DNA of 64,000 nucleotides from Pachyseris speciosa (GCA_016490735.1 JAEMWC010000040.1:1-64000), one strand, 5' to 3'. Shown: positions 1 through 10,390, counted from the first letter of the stretch. A program made the numbers and translations. The notes: generated by a model not told the origin, from the sequence alone.

Positions 1-660
1 TGGATAACACCCGATTTTGAAACCTTTTCTGGGGGTTTGTTATGCATAAATCTATTAGAGTATTAGAACTGAAGTGACACGTGTTGGTTCCCTTATTAAC
101 TGAGTAAACCATATATGTCAAAAATATTAATCTGAAAAGAAGAATATATGCATTTGCTTCAGGCAACAAATTGCAGTTGACATCACCAAGTATATATAAT
201 TTTTTTTTAGGCGTCAATTACTTTTTCGAACTCATTAAAAAGATTAGGTGAAGAGGGGGGTCGATACCAGGTACCGACTAGGAATGGTGTACTCCGTGGC
301 TTACTGATTTCGACAAATAGACACTCCAACTCGTCGTTATTAAATCGTCACGTATTCGGTAGTTTAAATTCGTGCGCAAATAGATACAAACACCACCTCC
401 ATTCCTTCCGTTAACTTTACGATCTTTCCTAACCAGTTCAAAGCCAGACAAGTAACTTCGTTATTATGCACTGTAGAGTCTAATTTTAGATTCGTTGATT
501 ACTAAATATTACTCTAAAAGAGGACATAAAAACTCTAAGATCGTCAATATGGGACAGTAGACTATTTATGTTTAGAGACCCACAGACTAACCCTCGACCA
601 AAGATACTAGAATGGTTGGACTTACCGCGGTCGTTACAATTGCAGGCATCAGCTGGATCG
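1..660 (-). pseudogene. LINE ORF2 endonuclease fragment (CR1-like)
   Basis: On the minus strand, three broken frames give recognisable blocks of the apurinic-type endonuclease that begins ORF2 of CR1/L2-like LINEs: a GSLNINSLLSHIDDLRVFMS block near 480-590, LVRKDRKVNGRNGGGVCIYL near 350-440, and a GTWYRPPSSP block near 240-290. The blocks occur in family order, but frameshifts and stops separate them, so no product is possible. The fragment follows the ORF1 remnant at 681-2400 in the same orientation, as expected for ORF1 then ORF2 of one LINE. The window starts inside it, so the RT domain, if present, lies to the left. Confidence 0.7.
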
Positions 661-680
661 GATTCCCAGACGGCGCTGTC

Positions 681-1150
681 CTAATCTACACGTAAATGAT
701 TAATAAAATTCTGAGCGAGACGCGAGGTTCCACCCTTGTTTAAGTGGAGACCACTCCGATTAAGGTGGTCAGTCGCGGAGATGTTTGAGTGATCAATATA
801 ACCCCAGGACCTTTGCTTACAAAACTGCTTAAGAACTTTATTCACATCAGGAACTTTACCGGCCAAAGATTCATCGTCTGATCTACTGATGAGACTGGAT
901 ATTGTAATCATGGCTGAGATTCGAACTAACTGATTCGGCTAGGTCAATCAATTCTTCAGCACATTCACGAGGGGAGTTGGTAGATCTTAAATTATTGGTT
1001 CCAATATGGATAATTATCTCGTCCGGGTCTCTGCGTAAAAAAGCTTAATGTGATCTTTCATGTCTCGTGTTGTGCATCCCGGAATGTGGCTATCTTGACT
1101 TGGGAGTTTCTGGACATTTTGTGGCCTCGAAGATATTTAAGTGTAGAATC
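681..1150 (-). pseudogene. LINE ORF1 SGNH-hydrolase (esterase) domain
   Basis: Minus-strand frames show the SGNH/GDSL hydrolase blocks in order: a block I GDS-type motif (IIAGDSTLKYLRGH, near 1110-1160), a block III-like IIIHIGTNNLR (near 980-1010) and a C-terminal block with SGLHLNKGG (near 715-750) before the stop at 681. Such esterase domains are known in ORF1 of CR1-like LINEs. The reading frame is broken near 1050-1090, so this is a dead copy. A free-standing host esterase is unlikely because an ORF1-type N-terminal region and an ORF2-type endonuclease flank it. Confidence 0.7.
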
Positions 1151-2400
1151 TCCCGCTATGATAACCTTCTTCCGGCGGTCGGGCTGTAGTCGGTCGTGAT
1201 CGTCTGACATTTCGTTGGACGGTCCTCGATTTTTTCTTTTGTAACTTTCCGAGGAAGACGAAGATGTAATTTGCCATCGTCACCACTGTTTAACTTTTGA
1301 TTGACTACATTTCTCACTTCCACTTGTTCGTTAATTTCGAAGGGGCTCAAAACTGTTTCGGGATTCGGATATTAATGTTATTGCACTGGCTTCTGGCTAC
1401 GTTTGCCATTTCATTGTTGCCTCGCGACTTATCCACATGGACCAGCATTTCGCTGACCTTGGTTGATTGCTTTCAACTTGACTCTTTCTTGCATAATGAT
1501 GGTTAATGCAAGCCTAAGGGAATCATTCTCTTGTTCTAATGACAAAACGCGGCTCTCAAAGGTCAAACATTTTTCTTTCCAACTCTCTGATTGCATTGTC
1601 TTTTTTGGAAACAGAGGATAATAACGTTTCGCACCTTTTCTTGTAATCAAGGAGTTCGGTACAAGAAGCATTTTCGTCTTGAATTTTGGCATTTATAATG
1701 GACAAAAGCTTTGTATTTTCTTCGACTTGTTTCTGAAGTATCAATAAATCAAGTTTTAAGCCCTCAATGTCGGTCACAATTACTGGATTTGATCGCTCTT
1801 GAGTGTAATTTGACGGACTCCCGTCGTCGATCAATATTCGACTATTACGCTGAATACTGCTGTCTTCCTCTGATAGTGATGGTTGCGTTGTTTGTTCGGT
1901 TGATACCAAAGGTTCGTGGTCTTGCAAATCCGTTGGCACTCCCGGCTTCATTCGTACTAATTCACTAACCCATCTTTTAAAGCAGGGCCATCACGACCCT
2001 GAAAGTTCAGAGTTCGTTGTTTCTTGTTGTACCAGTTAATAATTAAATTACCGTTGGAACTTTTGAATTGCTTCGTATTTCCACCAGGCGTCAGCCATTT
2101 CCCTTACTGTTTTAGAACATCTTCCACGAAATTCTTGAGCGATTCGAGGTCGTTTGACCACATTAACTTGTTGCCATTAAGATGAAGATATTCCAGTTCA
2201 CAGACCTCAGAGTTTAGCGAACAAGACTCGGTTTTAGGGAGTGAATCATGATCATCATCAGAACTACAAACTGACCGTCCGTCCGCCATGCTTACTTCCC
2301 CGCGGCTACATTCATCGCGGCTACAGTCACGTAGTTTCCCTGCTAGCAGAGGCCTCTTTTCCTTGTATTCAGCGTGCGGGAGAAAAGAAACCTCTGCCAT
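1151..2400 (-). pseudogene. LINE ORF1 N-terminal and coiled-coil region
   Basis: Two minus-strand open segments (2104-2400 and 1429-1951) carry an acidic Ser/Asp-rich start, then a block with GGNTKQFKSS and NLIINWYNKKQRTLNF (near 1990-2100, broken), then a heptad-like coiled coil (LLILQKQVEENTKLLSIINA, and CETLLSSVSKKDNAIRELER). This order, followed by an SGNH domain, matches cnidarian CR1-like ORF1 proteins, where the coiled coil is thought to support multimerisation and RNA binding. Stops and frame changes near 1560-1690 and 2100 inactivate it. The right end of the LINE is about 2400, next to GC-rich element 1. Confidence 0.55.
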
Positions 2401-2504
2401 GGGTCAAAACGGTCTTTGGTTGCGGGAGAGGGAGAAGATGCCCTTGAACGGGATGCTGAGATATTTGCACAATTTATCAGGTCAACGTTGGAAAGGGTAC
2501 GTCC

Positions 2505-3224
2505 CTATTTTTTTCCCCGCCCAACCATCGGGCGTTCCCAGTCTCCCCACCGGCCCCAGAAGGGAGGACGGCGCACTTGCATTCCATCACCCCTGGAGGG
2601 GGGAGGGGACGGAGGCAGACGAGGAGGGGCCGCCGAGCGGCGCGTCCGCACTTGCATTCCACTTCCCAACACCTTTTTGACAAGGATTATAGCCAAAGGA
2701 ATGCCGAGGGAAGGCAACATGCCAAGAACCCTCCATATTGAGAGGCCCCACCCCCACTGACCATACCCTTGCTGCAAGATATTTTTCAATTGTCTTTTTC
2801 TGGTCGGGGGACAACATTTGCGTGCGTTTGTACAACTGCACCTCCCGGGGACCAAAACCATTCCCGAAAATTTTATCAAAGCTTTTACCGCGCCGACGCT
2901 GAGCCCCGCGGTTGCCAAAGCTTTCGCCGCAGGCGCGAGTAAAGGTCGGGCCAAACCAAGCAGCGTGGAAAAGAGGTTGCCGCCGCGCGGAGCAATGCTG
3001 GTCATCTGCGTCTTGCTCATTTTCACATCGGCGCCGTGCTTTTCGCTGGCGGCCCTTTTCATTCGGTTAATTTGGGTGGTGGTCAGGGGGAGGTCATCGC
3101 CATGCCCAATCTGCTCGGGTTTGACGCGCAGAGTCACAGCCGCTCTTTCGGCGAAAGCCTTTCGGAGGCTGTCCCTTTGACCGTCTGTCAGATCGATCTT
3201 GAACGGATGATACACCGTTGGCAT
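2505..3224 (-). pseudogene. pX/pVI-like virion core protein of Polinton element 1
   Basis: A 239-codon minus-strand frame. Residues 1-75 show the two repeated 'L(T/S)..Q' segments typical of cnidarian Polinton/adintovirus core-type proteins (KIDLTDGQRDSLRKAFAERA, then LPLTTTQINRMKRA and VKMSKTQM). A glycine/alanine-rich hydrophobic stretch follows (LLGLARPLLAPAAKALATAG), then a short amphipathic segment, LGMLPSLGIPLAIILVKKVL. The last segment resembles GIGTILASIGIPLAIEAIRK in the element 2 protein at 62949-64000, which links the two families. Homology jumps to another frame between about 2760 and 2860 (VQLYKRTQMLSPDQKK), so at least two frameshifts are present. The membrane-lytic or core role is inferred from adintovirus descriptions, not shown here. 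Confidence 0.55.
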
Positions 3225-3259
3225 CTTATATCAGAGGATAAATTTTCCAGAGCCGGCGC

Positions 3260-4402
3260 TCAAACAACGACCAACTCATTGCCAACCTGTTTCAAAACGA
3301 GCTCCTCCTCATTCAGGACGGCGGAATACAGGCGGTAATCCGCTGTGGCGGCTTGGTTCAAGCGATAGTGCAAAACCAGTTTCTTCTCGTCCCCTGTCAT
3401 ACTCTCTTTGGTCGGCCGGAGATCGAAATAGACGACGGGGTAAAGCGCCGAGTAGTTGGCCACGTTCAACCGGGTTCCGGTGTTGAAGTCGATTTTCCTG
3501 TAGCTGTAGTCGATCAGGTCGCGGCGTATCCGAATTTGGTCTTCCCCGTCGTACTCAAGCTCGGGATAATAGGTCGAGCCGTACTGAAGGCGGCAAGTCG
3601 CCAGCTTCGCCCCTCCATCGAGGGCGAAGGTGCTGAAGACGTAGGGCTCGTTGTGGCGGTATTCAGGTTCGCCATCTTCTGGATGAAAACGAAAACATGC
3701 TTCGCGTTTTTCACCCCGGGGTTATCAACCATTGCCCTCCGACATCCCGCCTGTCGGTGCCGGGTATTAACATTTCCTTCATGTAGCGCCATTGCGTGGG
3801 TTTCAGGAAGTTTTCGTTGACGAGCTTCTGCCCTTCAGGCGAAAACGTCAGCTTTGGGACCCAAAGCTCAAAACGCGTGACAACAATCCGCTGGTTGGCG
3901 GCGGCGGCGCCCCAAAAAGCATCTCCCTGTCGTCCTGCAGCCTTATTTCGAACTGGAGCTGCATCGGGGGCAGGAGTTTGTCCGACAGCTCTTCGAAGAA
4001 CGAATAGCGCTTGAGGGGGATTATCGTTTTGACCGTCTTTCGAGGGTCTCCTTGCAAAAGAAGCGCGCTCGCTCTGATCCCGAGGTTGGTTGCGGCGCCC
4101 CCCATCACAGTCGTGTTGTCGTTGTCGAGATACCAAAACTCGTCTTTCACCACGCTTCGCGCGTAGTCGTCGGAGTATTCCAGCAGGTTTTTGATGAAAA
4201 CAACTTTGTGAACGCCGGCAGCTTCGTAGAGGGTTTTCCCAGCGGAGTCCACCTTCACGTTCTGGATGAGAGAAAAGGAACTGTTGACTGGGGCTGCCGC
4301 CACGTCAGCGGCCACGAATGCCCCGTCTGCGTTTGCCTGCATCTCGTACTCCACCCGGAAATGGGCGTCCACCTTTCCAAGCAAGCGGGGTGTCCTGAAC
4401 AT
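3260..4402 (-). pseudogene. Major-capsid-like (hexon-like) protein of element 1, frameshifted
   Basis: Minus-strand homology runs 4402 to 3260 through three frames. Blocks in order: RTPRLLGKVDAHFRVEYEMQ, FSLIQNVKVDSAGKTLYEAA, VKDEFWYLDNDNTT, IIPLKRYSFFEELSDKLLPP, VVTRFELWVPKLTFSPEGQK, PGVKNAKHVFVFIQKMANLN, and a C-terminal VLNEEELVLKQVGNELVVV before the stop at 3260. I recognise this block order as a protein repeatedly found in cnidarian Polinton/adintovirus-like elements and probably the double-jelly-roll major capsid. The fold cannot be confirmed by eye. Frame changes lie near 3850-3880, 3720-3790 and 3470-3510. Context supports a capsid module: core gene downstream, fibre genes divergent upstream. 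Confidence 0.55.
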
Positions 4403-4427
4403 CGCAGTATACCCAACGAAAAAAAAT

Positions 4428-5000
4428 TTAAAGCTCGGTTTGCCAAAATTTGGCTGAGTTTGACAATCGCGTCCGAGGCGGCCGGTTGCGGGCGCCCTTT
4501 AGGGCGGGGGGGTCCACAAACCCGCTGTGCGTCTGCAAGAAGCGGTTAATGTCTGTGTAATCGTATATCCCGTCCAGCAGGGTCAAGGTTCGCCAGGCCT
4601 CGCCCGTCTTCCGCCACTTCACCTTGTTGTTGTTGTAGGTGGCCGCGACGCTGTACCAGGAGTAGCTCATGGTGATATAGTTGTCGAGCGCCGCTTCGTA
4701 TTTTCGGGAGCTGTCGAGCATGATCGGTGGGTTGAACGTGATTTAGAAGTCGTGGGACTTTTGGGAGGCGCCGCTTCGTTGCAGCTTCGCGAGGCTCGAG
4801 TCGAGCAGCAGGTGGAACATCCTCACCCCCGTATGTAATCGTTGAAAATCTTGTGACTCTGAAATTTGGTGATGACACAAGTCGAAGGAGCTTTTCGACC
4901 AAAGAAGAAACCTCTTTGCGGAGTCTCGACGAAGTGTTGCGGCTTTCAACGAACCAAGGTTCACATACAGTCGGTGGATCATGTCATCAGCGGCCTCACC
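4428..5000 (-). pseudogene. Second structural-type protein of element 1 (N-terminal part)
   Basis: The open frame 4428-4721 encodes SRKYEAALDNYITMSYSWYS, NNNKVKWRKTG, and then WRTLTLLDGIYDYTDINRFL. The last block is a 'threonine/leucine...DG.YDY.DIN.FL' pattern seen at the N-terminus of a protein carried next to the capsid gene in cnidarian Polinton-like elements. A shifted frame upstream (about 4780-4950) adds FLLWSKSSFDLCHHQISESQ. The C-terminal half is missing: the frame degrades at 4428 and the capsid-like gene starts within 30 bases. It could instead be the displaced N-terminus of the capsid gene. I cannot assign a function beyond a probable virion component. Confidence 0.4.
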
Positions 5001-5139
5001 GAAGCCGCTCCCCTTCATTTCCCAGTCTGGCTCCTCGTCTTCTTCCAGCCCTTCAATCGCGGGCCGTCGTTCCAAAATGGCTTATTCCCAATTTGTGGTG
5101 GGACGGGCTCTCGTTTCTTTCGGAGGGGTTCGTTTCAAC

Positions 5140-6058
5140 GCCTTTTTCCCCGCCTGAAACTGAGACCACAAAATCACCGCTCGCGCTGCCGGCTGACAAA
5201 ACCGACGCGGCGACCAAGGAGTACGTGGACAACTCTCACCTTTCGCAGTCGGGCGGGCAAAAGTACAAGTTCGACTATCTCATGGTCGATGACGACGAAT
5301 CCTCGTCCGAAAACAACATCCAGGTCAGGGGAATAGTCGTCTTCGCCGCCTCCCCGCAAAGGATCAACAAAAACGCTTATGAGTTCACGCTTGTCAAAGA
5401 CGCAGGCAGTGACGACTACCGCTCGCGGATCGGCTTCAACCTTCATCCGCTGTCGACAGGGTATTACACGTTCGTGGTTGAGTACTTTCCGCCGGAAATG
5501 GCAAATGTGTCGGTGAGGGCGACTGCCACCACCGTTCGATCGCGAGCCAAACTACTTGAACCTTCAGTGGCGCCAGCGCACCCTACACGAAAACCCTCGT
5601 TCAGTTCCACCACTGGAGCGACAGCAACCCAAACTACATTTTCCTGGATCTGCACGGCAGAACTTCCGGCTCCGGCTTCCGGCTCCGACCGCAGGCCACT
5701 TGGTCGTTTATGGGGTTACCGGGTAAGCGGCCAGTGTGGACTTGGGGGTATTCGACGCGGTTTGGGCTGTGGAAAACGGCCAAATGGCCCTGCAAACCGA
5801 TTTGAATCTGAATGGCTATCGTTTGTTGGGGGCGTCAACACCTTTCTATTTCCCGTGCTCAATCGTGTTTCCTGCCGATGGGACAAGAGCGAACGGCGCT
5901 TTCATCGGCGGGTCCCTCAGGGCGTTGATTCCTGGCCGGGCGCGGTTGACGTCGTTGTGGTTCAAAATCACATCTGCTCTCCCACCGGGCGCGCTGCTCA
6001 TGCTGTTCACCGAACTTCGCGGACAGCGCCACCTGTCAAGGTTGTCCGGCGCCAAATG
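5140..6058 (+). pseudogene. Fibre/spike-like protein, copy 1 (broken)
   Basis: Plus-strand homology to the second fibre copy at 6218-8914. In one frame: KSPLALPADKTDAATKEYVD, HLSQSGGQKYKFDYLMVDDD, SSSENNIQVRGIV, KDAGSDDYRSRIGFNLHPLS and GYYTFVVEYFPPEMANVSVR (about 5170-5515). Then frames shift, and DLGVFDAVWAVENGQMALQT (5738-5800) resumes in a different frame and runs to a stop at 6057-6059. The repeated 'DAATK.YVD' units resemble trimeric phage- or adenovirus-type fibre shafts. The collagen stalk and start present in copy 2 are missing, so this copy is 5'-truncated as well as frameshifted. Attachment function is inferred only. Confidence 0.55.
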
Positions 6059-6217
6059 AAATTTGGCCTCGCCCATCAAAGGCCCATCGGTGCAGAAGAG
6101 ACCATCACTGCCCGCGTGGCTTACACTAGCTCTGCATCTTCCAGCAGCGGCCAGCCAATGCGGTTTTTGTCTCTGGTTTACGTTTTTGTGTTGCTGTGAA
6201 AATTCGTCAAAATATAT

Positions 6218-6945
6218 ATGGGGTGGTTTGCCAAACGGGTCGGAGGACAGAGACTGCTCGGGGACCCAGGGCGTGCTGGTATGCGGGGACCGTCGGGCCC
6301 GAAAGGCGACCGTGGTGTCATTGGATCGCCGGGGCCGAAAGGGGATCGGGGTCCACAAGGACCGGCCGCTCCTGTCGGCACTTTTTTGAAAAGGGACAGG
6401 ACCACACCAATGACAGGGATCCTTGACGCGGGCGGCCACTCGATCGTGAATCTTGCTCTGCCGGCCGACCCGCTCGGTGCGGTCAGCCAAAACTTTGTTG
6501 CGACTACTTTTGCCAAACTCGATGGAAGCACCCCAATGACAGGCAATCTCAACATGGGGGCCCACAAAATCACCACTCACGAAAAGCCGGTCTACGAAAC
6601 GGACGCGGCGACGAAGGATTATGTAGACCATTCACACCTTTCTCAGTCCGGCGGGCAAAAAAAAAACAATTTGCCTTCCTCATGAAAGATGACGACGAGT
6701 CCTCGTCCGAAAACAACATTCAGGTTCATGGGATTGTCAACTTCGCCGCATCCCAACACGGGGTCAACAAAAACGCATACGAATTCACTCGCGTCAAAGA
6801 CGCGGGCAGCAATGATTACTGCTCGCGGATCGGTTTCAATCTCTTTCCGCTGCCGAAAGGGTATTACACGTTCGTGGTTGAGTACTTTCCGCCGGAAATG
6901 ACAAATGTGTCCGTGAGGGCGAGCGCCACAGGTGGTTCTTGTCGT
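6218..6945 (+). pseudogene. Fibre/spike-like protein, copy 2, 5' part with collagen stalk
   Basis: Starts at ATG 6218 (MGWFAKRVGGQRLLGDPGRA). Residues 15-50 are Gly-X-Y collagen-like repeats (GRAGMRGPSGPKGDRGVIG and following), then two shaft-type units with TPMTGILDAGGHSIVNLALP and TPMTGNLNMGAHKITTHEKP, then TDAATKDYVDHSHLSQSGGQ. An A-rich run at 6659-6667 shifts the frame to one that continues SSSENNIQVHGIV, KDAGSNDYCSRIGFNLFPLP and YYTFVVEYFPPEMTNVSVRA. The gene then stops abruptly at about 6945, where a LINE fragment is inserted. The rest resumes at about 8127. A collagen-stalked trimeric fibre is the simplest reading. Receptor and host range are unknown. Confidence 0.6.
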
Positions 6946-8125
6946 ATCAACCATCAGGTGGTTCTTGTCGTATCTAAGTGGCCGAACCCAAAGATGTAAT
7001 GTCAACGGCAAACTATCAACTCCTCACGATCTCAAGTGCAGCGTTTCACAGGGCAGTATATTAGGTCCTTTGCTTTTCCTAACTTATATTAATGATCTCC
7101 CCAACTCCCTGCCGGCCGCTGCGCCAAGGATGTTTGCTGATGACACAAACATTACACTATCGGCTAAAACGTTAACGGATCTCAAACAAGCCTTAACCCC
7201 TGAACTAAGTAACCTAAGCTGCTGGCTTAAAGCCAACAAGCTTAGTTTAAACGTTGCCAAAACAGAGTTAATGATAATTGGGTCAAGGCAGAGATTATCT
7301 GTCCAAAATGAAGACGTAGAAATACGAATTGACGATCAAATCATCAAGAGGGCTGGACATACCAAATCCCTGGGTGTTAACATCGATGCTCACCTTAGTT
7401 GGCGCAAACACGTTGAAGAAATAAGCAAGAAAGTATCCTCAGCTATAGGTGCCTTCAAACGGGTGCGACCCTTTATTCCGAAGGAAACTGCCATTCAAAG
7501 TTATAACGCGCTAATTTTGCCAAACTTTGATTACTGCAACCCAGTTTGGGACTGTCTCAGTGGCTACTTGAGTGATAAGCTCCAAAAATTGCAGAATCGT
7601 GCAGCTCGAATAATTACAAAATTGCCCTTTGATACGAACTCAGACCACCTCCTATCCACCCTTAACTGGGAGAGGCTATCAATAAGACGATAGAAACAGA
7701 AAGCCTTTAGTGATGTATAAAACAACGAATGGTCTTACCCCGGAATATCTCCAACGTCTTTTTGCTCAGAGCTACTCTAATTACAACCTGAGAAACTCTG
7801 AGGGAAAACTGGCATTGCCGTAACCAAGAGCCAATTATTTAAAACGTAGCTTCTCCTATAGCGGGGCAAGTTATGGAATAGCTTGCCCGATAGCTTAAAA
7901 AATGTCGGATCTGTTGATCAATTTGAGCAAAATCTGAAGAAGGTATCCAACATATCGGATTCCCACACGGCAATCATGTAAAGCAGTTAGTTGTAAATAG
8001 TCTTAGTTTGTAACTTGTAATACTCAACTGATGATTTTCCGTGTTTAAATAAAGTCTTACACACATACATACATACATACATACATACATACATACATAC
8101 ATACATACATACATACACTGTTATT
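6932..8125 (+). mobile_element. Non-LTR retrotransposon 3' fragment (RT C-terminus) inserted in fibre gene
   Basis: A long plus-strand frame (6932-7693) encodes the C-terminal half of a LINE reverse transcriptase: STIRWFLSYLSGRTQRCNVN, the QGSILGPLLFLTYINDLPN block, the catalytic FADDTNITLS block, and LGVNIDAHLSWRKHVEEISK. A stop and frame change near 7693 lead into LTPEYLQRLF and YSGASLWNSLPDSL-type C-terminal blocks up to about 7980. The 3' tail has AATAAA-like signals near 8050 and ends in a CATA microsatellite (8064-8117). It is 5'-truncated, as is usual for LINEs. Near the 5' junction, an AGGTGGTTCTTGTCGTATC unit occurs twice in tandem (about 6930-6975). Fibre homology resumes at about 8127. 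Confidence 0.8.
8064..8117. repeat. (CATA)n microsatellite tail
   Basis: About 13 CATA units follow the AT-rich 3' end of the LINE fragment. Such simple-repeat tails are typical of some LINE families, and this one marks the 3' insertion boundary inside the fibre gene. Confidence 0.9.
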
Positions 8126-8126
8126 T

Positions 8127-8914
8127 CCATCACAGACCAAACCACGCGAAGCTTCAGCGGCTACACAAAAACCCTCATTCAGTTCCACCGGTGGAGCGAC
8201 AGTACCCCTAACTTCATTTCTTTAGATCTGCATGGCTCAACTTCTGGCTCCACCAAAGGCCACCTCGTTGTTTATGGGGTTTCTGGCTTCGTTTCCAACG
8301 TGGATTCGAGTGTTTTTGATACGGTTTGGGCTGTGGAAAATGGAATGATGACCATGCAAACCGACTTGGATTTAAATCAGCATCACATAAAATCCCTTCG
8401 AACCCAATTTTTTATAACGGGCTGTTACAAGAAAAATGTCCACTCAACCCGTCTTCTTTTGAATGCTGTTGACCCCTTCCAAATAGTCCCTATCGATTGC
8501 ACTCTGCAAAGTGTAACTTGTTATTTCCTCCAAGTGCAAAAGAACGACCATCTGGTTACACTAAAAGTGAAATCACATGGAAAAAACAGCAATGACCAAA
8601 CACTGAATTCGTTAAAAAAAGACAGACGACAGGAATTTGTAAGTGGAGTTTCCTTATCGAAAAATGACGTACTGTGGATTAAATCTATAGAAAAAATACA
8701 ACCAGAGCCGTTCCACATAATGAGATCGTGTGCGGTTTGTCCTTTACCGCGGATCCGATGTGAGTTCCGGACACCAACCACCGCATTGACATTCAAAATT
8801 GGTGGCATTGACCAGCGCACCTTGCATGAATTTTCACCCTTTGATATAGCCATGGGGTTGCTCAGGAGGAAACCACAGCCTTCTCCCATCCACATCATCA
8901 ACATTGATGTTTAA
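8127..8914 (+). pseudogene. Fibre/spike-like protein, copy 2, 3' part
   Basis: Continuation of the fibre gene after the LINE insertion. It encodes TKTLIQFHRWSDSTPNFISL, LDLHGSTSGSTKGHLVVYGV and SSVFDTVWAVENGMMTMQTD (parallel to copy 1 at 5738), then a distal domain ending RTLHEFSPFDIAMGLLRRKP before the stop at 8912-8914. The distal domain (about 170 residues from 8400) differs from that of copy 1, which is shorter. The open frame from 8300 to 8914 is intact, whereas the shaft is broken upstream. The distal part is presumably the head or knob. No known knob fold could be named by eye. Confidence 0.5.
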
Positions 8915-9410
8915 AATACTAAATGACGACACCGCTCCCGACCTCAGGAACTCTTTTGCTAGAAGGAATGTTGATCAGACTAATTACCATCTTAGAAATA
9001 GTGCTACAGATCTGACACTTCCTAAGCCGATGAGAGAGGTTCTAAAAGAAGTTTCAAATACAGCGGCGCGATGCTTTGGAACCAACTCCCAAATGAAGCA
9101 AACTAGCGGAATCGATATATTCATTTAATAAATATATCAAAACGTAATTGGGTCATGTCATGCTATATAGTCTTGTGTTAGTCATATCCTAGCTATCCTA
9201 ATACTTTTTAGTATTTAGTTTATTACTGTTAGTTTTCTTTCTTAGCTGAATTTTTCGTAGTTTTACATTTGTCATATTATTAATCTCGTATTGTTAGCTT
9301 TAGTTTCTTTTTTATGTCTGTATAAACACGCCCTCCATGGAAACCAGGTAAGTGTTGTTGGGGCTAGCGTATTTCTTGATTTAAATAAAGTATACCTACC
9401 CTACCCTACT
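8904..9410 (+). mobile_element. LINE 3' end fragment
   Basis: A short frame (8904-9128) encodes the C-terminal signature of cnidarian non-LTR RT proteins: MFKILNDDTAPDLRNSFARR, then YHLRNSATDLTLPKPM and a degraded W-N-LP block. An AT-rich 3' UTR follows, with AAATAAAGTATACC and a short tail of ACCCT/ACCCTA units ending near 9410. It overlaps the end of the fibre gene by a few bases, so it lies immediately 3' of that gene. A different sequence and tail show that it is a second insertion, distinct from the one at 6932-8125. Confidence 0.65.
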
Positions 9411-9428
9411 TCAACCACATCGACCCGA

Positions 9429-9903
9429 CCCTTGACAGGGGCACAGTCGAAATGTTGAAAAAGCTTTACGCTTTCTATCACAAAAAACATTGGGGCTACG
9501 ACAAGCTCTTTCGCACCTTTCAACGAAAAAATCTGGTTTGCACTGCTGTTGCGGGGAAGTTCGTCATCTCGTGTGCGCTTGCGGGGGTATCAACCTGAAT
9601 TCAGTCGTCATCTGCGTTTTGACTAGGGTCGGGCTTGGTGTCAAAGCTGTTGCCAGCTTCAAAAAATACGACAAAAAAGCGGAAAGGGCCAAATTTGCAG
9701 GGGTTGAGTACAAGAAAATTCTGGACGCAATCCGCTTCCACCTCAGGGGTGAGACTTTCGACGAAAAAGAGTTTTTTGATAAGCTGAAAATGGTTGACGA
9801 CTTCGTCACAGACCACTGCATGGAAATCCCGGAAAAATCCAGGCGAAACACGCCAAACGTTTTGTCGCGGAGTGAAGGCCGCAATCACGTCGATCGATTC
9901 TAG
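9429..9903 (+). pseudogene. Conserved small hydrophobic/basic protein of Polinton-like elements
   Basis: The N-terminal part (9429-9540) encodes MLKKLYAFYHKKHWGYDKLF. After a frame change near 9550-9590, the frame 9490-9903 continues GINLNSVVICVLTRVGLGVK, SFKKYDKKAERAKFAGVEYK and KILDAIRFHLRGETFDEKEF. The pattern of an aromatic/basic start, a short hydrophobic stretch, 'K.YDKKAE..KFA...Y.K.L..LR..LRG..FD...F' and an acidic tail is one I recognise as an uncharacterised gene found repeatedly beside fibre and integrase genes in cnidarian Polinton/adintovirus-like elements. The biochemical role is unknown. At least one frameshift is present. Confidence 0.45.
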
Positions 9904-10059
9904 TCCCACCACCATTCATCGAACCTTTCTTTCGCCCGGCGACGAGTTGCTGGGCGAATTTTTTTGACGGCGGGAAAGAGGTGCGCGAGAAATTATTTTT
10001 TGCGCGGCCAAGCTCCTGTTGGAACCGCTTAAAAGTAATCAGCAGAAAGCAAATGAAAT

Positions 10060-10390
10060 TCACTGATTTCTTTTTTTTATTGGTGGTCAAACTCCCTGAA
10101 ATCGCGGATGAGGCTTCCCAAAAACTTCCACCGAGACAGATCGCAGAGTTCTCGCCCGCCATCCGAAATGGTGTTGGCGGCGTCAAATATTCAGTGTTCC
10201 TTGAGACTTTTGTGAAGGTGGGGTAGTGAAACAGGGTGGCTGTCCACCCCACCTCCTCCCTGGTTTTGGTTGGGGTGCCGAGCTCCTCAAGCCTTTGGCA
10301 GCTGTGACACACAAGTTCGAACTTCTCACGATCCTCCACCATCGTTTTCCCACAGCACACCCTTCCGTTTGCGTTTGCCATCTTTCCCAC
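10060..10390 (-). CDS. Possible small zinc-ribbon protein, element 1
   Basis: A minus-strand frame starts at MANANGRVCCGKTMVEDREK (about 10381) and continues ELVCHSCQRLEELG. The Cys-Cys...Cys-x2-Cys spacing could form a small zinc ribbon. A central segment, SAICLGGSFWEASSAISGSL, is followed by lysine-rich low-complexity sequence encoded by a T-run. The longer frame running to 9806 antisense to the small gene is probably not real beyond about 10060. It lies divergent to the integrase start at 10406, sharing a short promoter gap. I do not recognise a family. Confidence 0.3.

Noticed and set aside
6178..6631. Minus-strand ORF of 130-260 codons opposite the fibre genes
   Set aside because: Antisense of the collagen-like repeat; Pro-rich and without homology.
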